Shown here: one piece after another, positions 47,670-59,300 of the stretch
Layout: the number at the start of each line of letters is the position of its first letter
Position numbering within the stretch: the first letter of the stretch is position 1
Assembly (NCBI GenBank): GCA_014058105.1
Contig: JACGCM010001798.1
Location: 2,735,001-2,799,000, forward strand
Direction: 5' to 3'
Length of the DNA: 64,000 nucleotides
From: Kingdonia uniflora
Taxonomy: Eukaryota; Streptophyta; Magnoliopsida; Ranunculales; Circaeasteraceae
Translations under genes and position numbers: made by a program
The notes under the pieces: model-generated
Told to the model about the DNA's origin: nothing
The model's database searches: none
What the model saw: the letters and a program-made list of their open reading frames with translations, nothing else

Positions 47670-48140
47670 GAAGAATGTGACATATACTCTGATGTTTTGT
47701 GGCGCATTTGACTTACATCGTTTGCAAAACATTTGACATACACCTCACATTTGTAGTTTGACTGCAGTAAACTATAATTGACCAACATTTGAATTGTGAA
47801 AGTATATTTATTGCCGAAAGTACCCTTAAGAGTAACACATCATCTTTTGTCTGAACTTACAAAAAATAATAAGAATAATAACAACGTGTCAATCATCTAT
47901 TGGTTAAAAGTTGAATAATCCAGCATTCATTCAAGGTATGAGTATCTTGAGGAGTTTTCAAATTTATTTTAAAAAGGTAATTTTGTCTTTACAAAAAATT
48001 GAATTAAGTTGACTAAAGTCAAAGTTGGTACAGTTGACTACAGTCAAGCTGCAAATGTGGGGTGTATGTCAAATATTTTGCAAACCGTGAGCTGTAAGTC
48101 AAATATGTCATAAAACATTAGGGTATATGCCAAATTCACC
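47670..48140. mobile_element. Inverted-repeat (foldback) element, about 470 bp
   Basis: 47,672-47,780 is the approximate reverse complement of 48,030-48,138, about 110 bp per arm: 'cgcatttgacttacatcg', 'gcaaaacatttgacatacac' and 'cacatttgtagtttgactgc' all have counterparts. Flanks 'ttttaaagc' and 'ttttaaaagc' look like a target duplication. Long arms suggest a Mutator-like or foldback MITE. No coding capacity. Confidence 0.7.
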
Positions 48141-48592
48141 TGTTTTAAAAGCTAGTAGTACTCGTCGCTCTATTAGGTCTTGTGATACGGTAAATCATGA
48201 TAAATACAGATGGCATTCCTATGGTATCCCGTATCGGTATACTGTGTTTGGCTAGTTCTGCTATTCTCCCAATTGCCATAGTTTTTGTCTAAAGTATATT
48301 GGGAACTCTAAGAATAGGTAATGTGGTTTCTCACTTTGTATCATTTATATTTTGTTGAGAGAACGAAAAAAAAAAAAAAAAAAAAAAAACATATTTAGCC
48401 ATCCCATGATCTTGAGTGTTGAGCTAATTGCATCAAAATCAGGAGGCAGGTTAAAGGGAACACAATTTCTTAATAAGAGATGTTCAACCACTCTCACCCA
48501 ACCATGCAAGATAACCTTATGTAACTCCTAATACTCTTCTCTAACGCACACTATTAAACTTAAACCCTTAATAGGTTTTTGTTCAAGAAAAA

Positions 48593-48913
48593 ATGAAGTC
48601 TACACATCTCCCACTCTCTATCTTTCTCATTTTGTTGTTGTTGTCTTTTGCTTTTGTTCTTCAGGGAAGAGCTCATGAAACAAGTGCATCTGAGAATTTT
48701 ATCAGTGTTTAAACAGTCTGTAAATATGTTTTAATGTCGTCAATGAATTATTTCTGACAGTGTTTGGATTTAGGAGGTTGTAAAGATGCAGGGAGGAGGA
48801 GCTAGTACCTGTAAGAACAAAGTGGGAGTGAAATGCAAGGGGACAGAAGAAGTGAGTCTGATAAGAACTTGTTTGAGAATGAAGATTACATCTACACCAA
48901 CTATATCCCCTAA
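48593..48913 (+). CDS. Phytosulfokine-like precursor (YIYTN), structure unresolved
   Basis: The ATG at 48,593 opens a strong secretory signal peptide (MKSTHLPLSIFLILLLLSFA, cut expected near residue 26) ending at a stop after 40 codons. About 180 bp on, DYIYTN is encoded at 48,884-48,901 and followed by three codons and a stop. PSK precursors have a signal peptide and a C-terminal Asp plus YIYTQ, and YIYTN is the reported PSK-delta variant. Between them, one frame has two Cys and an acidic/basic run (STCKNKVGVKCKGTEE), but this frame differs from the YIYTN frame. Either a frameshift makes this a pseudogene, or an intron (for example donor at 48,705, acceptor near 48,837) joins exon 1 directly to the YIYTN frame, giving about 61 aa. 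The acceptor side there is purine-rich and weak. A good acceptor (TTTGGATTTAG near 48,776) leads into the other frame. Confidence 0.5.
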
Positions 48914-49660
48914 AAACATGTCATTTTGGTGTCATGAAACTTTCCTTCAAATGCTAATTATATCTTGGTAATCTTACATTCTTGTTCATGAATTAAATTG
49001 CATCAAAAATCGCTATATGTCCCTTATGTTTTGATGGAAGGGGATTCAATCATTCAAGTCATCGTTAACACACAATTATAGTAGAAATGTTAAAACTGTC
49101 CCTCAGTAGATTTAGGAGCGTCTTGCAAGTCCAATTCTGATAACACACTCAGATATGCTAGCCTCACTGCCGGGAAGATAACAGTTATCCTCGTCACGTA
49201 ACTGATTAAATCAACAACAGTCATCCACGTCTCGTTTGAAGTACTTTCCATGTTCTTTATCTTTCTCGCCTGATATAGTTGAAATAACTACTGAAGTATT
49301 GATGCACTAGTACCAGGTGATTTGCACATTTGGGAAACATCACGAAATGACCTCAAAACATACACGGCATCTCCATTTAACATACTTTGTTAAGAATCAA
49401 TTTTGATCGTAACAATTATCAGTTTATAAATGATAATTACATGATACATCGATTTCTTGTTCGACAGAACCACGGTCTTGAAAGGTAACCATTATACAAA
49501 CTATTTCACAGTAGTTTCTCTTTTTGCAGACCAAGATGATCCTTGTTCATAATTCAAACTATTTTGCTCGAAGTATATCCTGATATTACAAGGGTAACTA
49601 TCTGCAGAAATTTACAGAGTCCAATGAAAACTCGGATCTTCCATAACACACTGAACTGAC
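48914..49660. other. Intergenic
   Basis: AT-rich, no gene or transposon signature recognised. Contains the 3' flank of the PSK-like locus. Confidence 0.4.
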
Positions 49661-50083
49661 TTAGCATGCCTCCACTATAAACTGCTGTTCAAGAATAGGT
49701 GGCCCCTGGTGATTAACTCTATTCACATCTTTCAACCCTGGAAACCTGATTGTTAAGTTCAAAAAGTGGCCTTTGCATATCTTCATTTCAATGGTTTTTA
49801 CGTGTTCTGGCACTCTGACAAAGTTTTTGTACAAAGCTAAAACTTCACTTTGAAGCTGTCAAGAAGAAGAAAAAATGGAATTGGCAACGGGTTCACAGTT
49901 ATGTAATTAAATTCTTTGTTCCGAGCTGCAAAAGGATTTGTATACATGTGTGCGTGTGTGTGAGTGATTGAGCGTGTACGCGTGCGTGTGTGTGACCAGC
50001 TAGCATAGCTGGAATAGGTCCCTGGAAGTTTTTACCAGAGACTGAGATTTCCTGTCACTGGCAGTGGCATCTTTCTTGCCTAA
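49661..50083 (-). other. Possible exons downstream of ABC1K3
   Basis: On the minus strand, 49,855-49,661 is open for 65 codons to a stop after a plausible acceptor (TTCTTGACAG). It reads with LQSEVLALYKNFVRVPEHV and GHFLNLTIRFPGLKDVN. A candidate upstream exon about 50,083-50,038 (acceptor TTTTCACTTAG, donor CTG then GTAAAA) is in matching phase. A donor-like TTGGTGAGTG occurs just after the ABC1K3 stop (near 50,322), so these could be 3' UTR exons of ABC1K3 or the end of an alternative transcript. No protein family recognised. Confidence 0.3.
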
Positions 50084-50329
50084 GTGAAAAGAATATACGT
50101 GAAGACTGTGGAAGGTAGACTTCGATATCAAATGCATCATAAGTATCAAAACATATAAAACAAAATGTGAAGCAGGACAGGTAAGAAAGCTATAGATAAA
50201 CAACTCACTTGCTAACAGATGAGCATATATGAGCAAATAAAGATATACAGAAGAACTAAATGTATCCCTTAGAGGTGAAATGATGTGGTGATAGCAAAAC
50301 TATAAAAATGGTATCCACTCACCAATAGT

Positions 50330-53300
50330 TTAAGCAGTACCAGTTATCAACTTCTCTTGCAAATCTAACTTTTTCACTTTGAGAATGCCAAATAGAACTT
50401 GAATGCCAAAAAATGCACAGACTACATACGCTGCTGTAGCAGGGACCTAATAAAGAAAAATATTTATGAGAGAACAGATAAAAGCCGTAATTGACAAAAA
50501 ACATTAACATAACCCTGAAGAAGTGCTGATCCAATAAGGGGACGCTCTGTTGAGTACTTCATAAAGAGGCCCATGTGGCACATCAATTACTGTTGGTTGA
50601 ACCTAATAAGTATGTTAGGAAGTTTGGACTAAACCAAAATTTAACACAAAATAAGAGTGCAGTTATTTTTTTTATTCATAATTTCTAGTTTCTTTATGAA
50701 AAAATTCTAATACTTAGATAAAGTCAAGTAGATCTCTCTAATATAATAGCTAACGAATGTGCATACTCTATTTATGGTATGTAAGACCAACAAGTGAGAG
50801 AAAAGATATCTATACGGCTAGCGGATCCAAATGACTATCAGCAGCATGTTAGGAATACGGCTCAAAAACTGTTGAAGTTGTTCGAACGAGTGGGAAGTCG
50901 TTCGAACGAAAATAGCGCTTGGGCCAAAATTCCAGGGGATTGTCTAATTCGTTCGAACGACTTTGGCTTTGTTTGTTTGTTTCTAAATTCGTTTTGAAGG
51001 GGATTTGATCCAAAGCGATGGATTATCTCGTGATGCGTATTTCGGAGATGACCTAATGGAAAGTCTATAAATATAGAGTGTATGTTAAAGGCCTCTGTAC
51101 TGTGAGAAAGAGATAGAGAGAGAAAATGAAGAAATCTAAGGTTTAGCTCTGGAGAGGTTTCTTAGGTTTTCTTTCTAGGGTTTCTTGCTGAGATTATCTG
51201 TAAGGGTAGAGATGAGGTTTGAGTGATCTCTGTAACCTTTTGTAACCCTTAGTGTGATAATAAATTCGTCGTGCTTGTCAGGGGGTGGTTTTGATCATGT
51301 TTAGGGTTTCCACCTAATTAAACCTTGTGTTGTGTTTTTATTGCCTTTATTCGAATTCTCTTTGGTTAGGGTTGGTTCTTTGAGTTCTTGTTGATCGTAT
51401 TGTGCTTCCGCGTGCGATTTGCCCCCTCGGTTTTCCCAACACAGCATGTGTCAACTGGGACCCTCTAGAGTAAACCATTAAGAGGCCTTTTGTTGGATTG
51501 AAGCTCCATATTGTACAAATTAATGAGTAATTTACCCTTATGGAATTGAGATAGAGAATTGTAGCAAGGTTTATAAGGCTTCCAGCAGCCACAGCCTGTC
51601 AAATTGACAAAGAGACCTTCAAGTATTAGAATGCAAGATTAACCAAACTTTTTATATAATATCTAAAAACCGCATAACATAAAAGATGGTTACTAATATT
51701 ACAGAATGTTGAAATGAGAATGGAAAGAATTATGAGTACAGTGTGACAAGATAGCTCCGACTATGTCTTATACCATGATTTATATACAAGTAAGAAAGTA
51801 CAGTGTGACAAGATAGCCCCGACTATGTCTTATACCATGATTTTTATACAAGTAAGAATACAGGAAATTTGTCAAACGGTATAAATAATTTTTACCCCGA
51901 TCAATTAATATCAGTACCGAGAAAGATAACAGTACAAAGTAATAACAATAATAATGTAACTTCCAGTCCAGAAGTTATAATTTAATTTAGCGTAATGAAA
52001 CTCATTGGAGAGAAAAAAACTTTTAAAACATTTGCAATTGGCAGGAATAAAAATGACATCCAGAGAAATACGGCTTTCAGTACATCTAATAGTACCATAA
52101 ATGATCAAACACAAGATGTACTCACACTTCCTACTGTCTTTTGAACAACTGCGACACGCTGAAAAGCTCGCTCTGACTCCAAAGCTCGAACTCGGAGCTT
52201 CAAGTCACCTTGCTCCTATACATAAAAGTAAAATGAAAGTTAGGAGGTGAACACCTGTTTAAATGAAAATCGAAGGAACTTTAGGAGAAAATTATTCCTC
52301 CCTACCAAGCGTTGGATGATACCAGCAAGCTTTTCAACTCTATCAGCCTGTCTAAATAAGTTGTAGAATGCCCGAGACTGCCGATCCCATCTTTTTCTGA
52401 AGTCCTGGAACATTTACATAATAGACAAAAAAGTTGAAAATTCACATTAAAAGCGAGAAAACCACTGTGCAGAGAAGAAAAACGCAAGAAGCTTGCCTTC
52501 ACGATAACCTCGACACCGGCTTCCCGAAATCTTAGTAGCTCCAGAGCATATCTGACACACAAGATAAACAAATAACAATATAATCTTTGTGTTTATAACC
52601 AATTTTGGATGGTTACCATCAACCATAAAGAAAATGGATAATTTGACCACGATGCAATTAAAGTAGCCAGCTACCCCCAAATTTGGGGGTTAAAAGGTTA
52701 AATAACACTGTGGGGTAGAGTCAAACTATCCCTCAAAAAAAGAGCTTTTATGTGAAAGCCTAAGATACTCACGGCTTTGCAATTTCTGTTATATCAAATC
52801 GAGGGTCAAGGCCCTTTCCAATGCCATCTAATACTGCACATTGAGAAAAAGGTATTCATATGATTATGTTCATAAAAGAATACAAGTATAAAAGTATAAG
52901 TAACAACAATGAACTGTGTAAGTTGCATAAGATCGATACCAGAAAATGCTCGAACAACAAATGTGAAAGTGGCAGGAAAACGAAAAGGTTGATCACCAGC
53001 AATGGACAATAGGTCTTCTCCTGCAAACAAATAGTAACGTTAATTAACAAGCTTCTTATGTCAAGCCCTGAATAAAACTAAGAAAAATAACTACAAAGCA
53101 TTACTATTTGAGACTTGAAGCTAAATACTCTCGTAAAGAATTATCATTATTGATAGAACACGTGGGCGTGCCCTGTGGTCGTTGGACCTATTTCGTAGAC
53201 TCACTTTCTCCAACAGTTAGTTTAGGCTTTGTTTTGCTTTATTGTAGTTGCTATTTTAGAGAATTCTAAATATATTAGGATTCCTTAGATTGGGCAGAAT

Positions 53301-56300
53301 ATTTTGATTTGGATATATATTAGGAAGAGAGATTGTAAACCCTTTCTCTATAAATAAAGGATTGGCTAGGGCATAGGGGGTGGTGTTTTTGGAGAGAAAG
53401 AAAGGAGGATGTTAAACTAGGGTTTTATCAATAAAAGAAATCGTTATTATAAATCGTGTTGAGTAATTGCTTCCACGTGCGTAGAAACTAACAATTATAG
53501 AAACATTTATAGGGAAAATCTATTTAGTGTAATGATTTATGTTAGGGAGGGAAAGAGCCAGAGGACATAATACTTTCACCTATTACATAATACTTTCACC
53601 TATTACAGTACAATAAGAAGCAATGAAATCTGCACATCTATTAACTTCTCTATAAACAAGAAAAAGGCAATTAGAAAACTCAAGCTTAGTAATGATGCTC
53701 CTGATAGCATTTGAAGTATAATAGCCGTTCCAAGGAGTAGGGATTGTAAACTTGAAAAGTATTTAAGTCTATACATATCTACAGCTCATGCATTACCGAT
53801 TGCAGCTAACCGTTGCTTCTTTTTTTGCATCTTTTCCTCCTTGCTCAAGGGTTTTTTAAATCCAAGTTCTGTTGTGGCCACCTCCCTCTCTTTTCTTTGT
53901 GCTACAAGACGCTCTTCGAAGCTGTATTAAGTTAGAAGATTTATTGGTCAATTAGAATGGTGAATATGATAGTCAAACTGTTCCCTCATTTACTTCTTTG
54001 CTTAATCAAATCACCTAGTAAGAAAGAATTGTGCTGTTCTTCTGACAGCTGTCATATCTCCAGTAGGCACAAGTACACCCATCTGAATCATAGACTGAAG
54101 TACCTGTGGAAAAGAACATGTTGTTCATTTATTTTTATAGAGCAAGTTATTATTGTTAACAGTAAGAATCAAATTAACATGTTGGCGGCTAAAGCACCAT
54201 AGCACGAGCCACGTTAAAAGCCTTCTAAATGTTAAGAAAATGGTAGAAGGTAATTTCCCTATTAGACCACTAGACTGTGATACCCCATAGACCGTTCTTA
54301 GGTTTAATAGCCCATTTTATCCACCCTCAGTAGTGCAAGGAAAACTTTGGACAAGATCTTAACTGATACAGGACTAATTACCATGTCCAACAATCAACAC
54401 TTTTGAATAGGTCAAGCGAAGAATTAGTAATTGCAAACGAAATTACCTTGTCTGGATCCTTCTCGTAAACTCCATAAAATACTTCAAGTAAGCCTTCCCT
54501 GATGTTCGGGCTTATACTGAAAGTTTCAATTGTCTATTTAATGCAATGGGAATTATCCGGATACAACCAATCTAACAATCAGGATTAAATTGGTCAAGTA
54601 TAATTACTAGAAATTACCTTCCCATCATTCCAAAATCATAAAAGATGAGCCTTCCACCATTTACATCATCAACGGCAATATTTCCAGGGTGCTGCAAGAG
54701 GAAGCTGAAGTGTTAATTAAGAATATCTTTAACGAACTAAAGTAGATGTCACGTGGAAGTTCAAGAGCAAGATCGATATATCATGATTCAAAAGCCGGTG
54801 GAGAGATAGACAGTTGATTAGTTTCCCTACACTTCCGTTACTTTTTATAGATTGTGATAATTTACTTCTATAATCTTTCCATAATTTCAAACTTCGCAAA
54901 CAGTTTTTAATCATTTTAAAAGATCAGGGAAAAGGGGTAAATTTTCAATATGTTGTTGTATCGGCACGACAGCAGCATCGGCAGAGCTTCGGCGATGAGC
55001 AACCAAAGATCCTATCTTTTTTGATTACCCATTCCTGCTTGCAATTCAAAAGATCTGGTATTTTGAAATTTTGAATAAAAAACGGAATACAAATTATATT
55101 CTCCCTACCACGAGTGCAAAGAAAGGATATTGGACATGCTATATTCTCTTTTACTTGTTCTTTTTATTTCTCATTTTCTTAGCCCATTACGTGTTTCTTT
55201 TCTACATAGATGTGTGCTTAAACTTCATAGAAGCTATAAATTTTTACAGCACTTTCTAATTTCTATGAAGTTTCTAATCCAAATCAACTAGATGCAGCAA
55301 AACTAACAGTCGACTAATGAAGTTATTTCAGAACTCACAGGATCAGCATGGAAAAAACCATGAGATAAAATCTGTTCCAAGTAAGACTCAACAGCATATC
55401 TTCCCAACCTATAAAAAGTACAAGAATCATTATAGTGATTTTTATAAGCAAGTAATCAACCGTGTTAAAATGAAAAATAAGTAAACTTTCATATTACCTT
55501 TGGCGATCAACTCCGAGTTGATCTAATGCTTTTATCCTATTTATTTTTATCCCTGGAACATATTCCATAGTCAAAACCTACAATCATATGGTAAGTTTCA
55601 TCAAGACAAATATAAACTGCATAAACACAACTTTGTAAAATTTGAGAAAGAAGTTGAAAATCTAAACCTGTGGGGTCGTATACTCAAAGTATATTCTTGG
55701 AACTTTAACATAATCCATGTCTTTAAAGTTATTCGCAAACAGTTCTGCATTAGAAGCTTCTTGGGTATAATCAATCTCCTAGAAAACACTGAGCTATATT
55801 AGACCTGCTTGTAATAATGTGAACCAATTGCAGTTCCGAACATATCTTTTTTTGCAAAACCTATAAAATTATATGATGCAAAATAAACTCTTCCGGATTT
55901 CTTTTACCAGCCTAGCAGAGCGCACATCCTAATTTTGCTTAACTCTTCTGATTCTAACATAAAGACTTTAGTCTATTATTGTTATAACTATGTTATTCAA
56001 ATATTAAAGGAGTTATGTAGGCTTTATTAGTAATATTAGCCATAGGAATTTTTGATAGTCTGTATTTCTAGGCTCTCTTTGTGGGGTAACTTAGCTAGAT
56101 CTCCTAGCTGGGTTATTTATGTGTTCCATTGAGTACTTTCCTGGTCGGGGACTTCTCTGGCCTAGCAAGAGGGGTGTCACACAACATGAATATTAAGTTA
56201 TATATTTGAATTTTGGATTAACATATCCTTTAACAGTTTGTATATGGGTTAAATATGTCCTTGCATCATTTATTTTTTATTTCACTAGTATCTATAGAGT

Positions 56301-59300
56301 ATCTCTTCTTAAAGTCAGTATCTATGGATCCAGAGCCCATCTTGCATCAAATACTTACCTAAATTAAACTACAACAAGAACAAACTCTCGAAATGATGAA
56401 TCATATTTCCTGTAAAAATTCATAGAAGATTGCTAAGGACTCTTAATATAATTCAAGACTATACAAGAAAATTAAATAGAATAAGGGCAAGGAAGAAAAG
56501 AAGCAGAAGAGTATGCCTAGGGTTAGGAGAAGGCCTAGGGCTAAGAGAAGATAAAAGAAGAAGAGAAAGGGTCAACGAGCTCACCCCCGTGATCTTCCAT
56601 TATATATCACAAGCTACCACCATTTACTGAGGTAAATGTGGACCACTTCCAAGTATGTGGTTCACGAAATCAAAATAAATTAGAAGAAGCATGATGCAGT
56701 CTGACTCTAGGAGGGCATAACATTTCAAGTTTTCAACTAAGTATTGAAATGAGAAACCATTAGTTCCCTTGGAAAATACTTTGAAGAACTACAATGGCTA
56801 TTTATAACACTTCACAATATTCAGATGTTATCACTGTTAAAACTGCGGCTGAAGTCTGACTACATGCATAAAATGTGAATCTCGCAGCTGAGGAGGTTTG
56901 TGAGTTTTATATGGCTTTTTGATTGGTTTTTCTATTAAATTCTCTTGATAATTTTCTAGGTTCAGTTTTATCCAATGTTCCCATTTCCTATTTAGCGTTT
57001 AATATCTTCTTCTCCTATAAGTTTTAGGCACTGTATATATACATGCATGCATTCATGTATACAAGATTTAATTCTGCATTTTGTACATTGTATTTGTACC
57101 TTATACTACATTTAGGACCGTGGTTGAAATTGAAAGCTCTTTGGCCTACATTTTATTTCTTTTAAGCCGAAATTGCAACCTTTCCTAAACAGAAGTTGTA
57201 ATAAATTCCTTCTCTCTACTTCTTTCAAGTTTTAGCCTTTGTTTTACATTTTGATTTATCTCCACCAAATCACCAACACTCAGTCATACCGAGATGTAAC
57301 CATGAGCATGTCCGGGTAATTTTGGAACTAAAAAGAAGAAATATACTTAAATAACCTCAACATGCTAACAAATGTATCCATGGGGAATCCAACCTGATAC
57401 AAGACATTAGCACACTCGTCATAGATAGCAACCCAATCCCTTTTTGCACCATCCGATTTTGGGTCAATCTTCTGAAGATATTCAGCTATTACCTGCAGGA
57501 AATAAATCATTAAAAATTTGTAGGTCAAAGCAGATCCTCCCTAATAATAACAATATAAATTATATGATCATACTTTGACGGTAGTTCCATATAACAACAT
57601 GCCAGTCCATGATTCCATGAATGAAGCAACTACATAATCTTTTATCTTAGCAATCAAATAAATGATAGGATACACCTTGATCAAGGAGGAACCACCATGT
57701 AACTGTCACCCCTATGGCCCTATTAAAAGCAAGCATTGCCTGGCAGTGAAATCCTCATGAACTCCTAAATGCACCCTTAGGTACAACAAAGCTATCTAGA
57801 TTGCCATCCCCACTCTCATTTTTTTCTCCACGTACTTCTGATAATAACACTACACCAATCCTGAACAGCCTCCTAGGCGAATCTCCAAAGCCACTAGTAA
57901 CTTAAGGCCTTACTCGTTCTACTAAGTCTATGAATCCCTTAATAGGTCTGTATACCTTGCCCCACTTCACCAGATAAGGTGCCACACACAAGTCCCTCAA
58001 CGGTATGACAAACACTTATTGGGATGGGAAATATCAATAGAAAGCATCACATCCCCCGAGAAAAATACGCCTTTCCGCCGAGCCTCTATCAGTTGGCATT
58101 AGCCTGGACATCACCCAGAGGGAGCCTAAGCTAGGTTGAGGGAAGATTCTAGGAACCACATCTGAAAGCATTTGCTAGATCAGACACTCTACCTACATCA
58201 CATGCCTAAGAATCGTGTTTCTCTTACTATTGACCTTAAGTCCATAGAAAATCTCAAAAGAACTTAACAAGCTGGTCTCCCTTGGCCCAGCATAAGACTA
58301 GAGTGTCTCATCTACGAAAAGCTGAATCAAGTAATTAACCATAAAAACAATCAGAATATACAAAATAAGAAGTAAAAAAAAGAGAATAGCAATCCCGGGC
58401 TACAACCGAAGACTTTAAGTGGAAACCACAATAAGGAAGGAAAAGAGAGGGGAGGAGGGGGAGTTCAATTGAAAATTTAACTAGGAATCATAGATGAAAA
58501 AGTTTAGCCAAAAAATCCTGAAAGCTTCATCAGGATTAACCTACTAAATGGATAGACACTGATGTGTCCCTCGGGGATGCCTGCTCTAACCCCTGAGGAT
58601 GCCGGGTTCTTGCTTTCGAAGATAAGCGATTCTACAGTCCTCCATAATCTTCAAATTTTTGCTACAGCCCTTAAGACTCCCTTGAAGCTGGAGACATATC
58701 CTTAATAGTATAAACCCCTTCTGGCAAGACCCCTGGCATCCCATGGGCATACTAGCAGAAAGATTCTCCATAAGCCGGGAACCTTATGGAGAAACTACAC
58801 TTTTAAACCCCATGAACTGGACTGAAGAGATAGAATGGTGCAGGGTCCACTTTACTAGTAACTCTTCGAAGACTAGGATTAGAAAGATGGCTTTATGTTC
58901 TTTTGTTTATCATGTGTGTAATAGATCTTAGAAGATAAAGAGAAAGGAGAGAAAACTGAAGAACACAAAAGACTACATTGGATTGAATTGGTAGGTTACA
59001 ATCTAAGCAACTTGACTACTTATAGGCTACAATAGAAAAGAAAAATACTATACTACCCTTAACATTATAATAATACTAAATCTATCTCTAACACCCCCCG
59101 TCAAACTCTAGATGATACAGCAAGTAACATCGAGAGTTTGCAAGTAGAAAACAAAAGTACTAAACCATATCCAAAGTTCAATTCCGAAGCAATGTCAGAA
59201 CTTGGATGCGAAGCAAATGTTATCCACTAATGCCCACTAGAACAGAACCAAAGCCCAAAAATGCTCAAATATTACCAATAGGAAGATGCAGCAGAACTAC

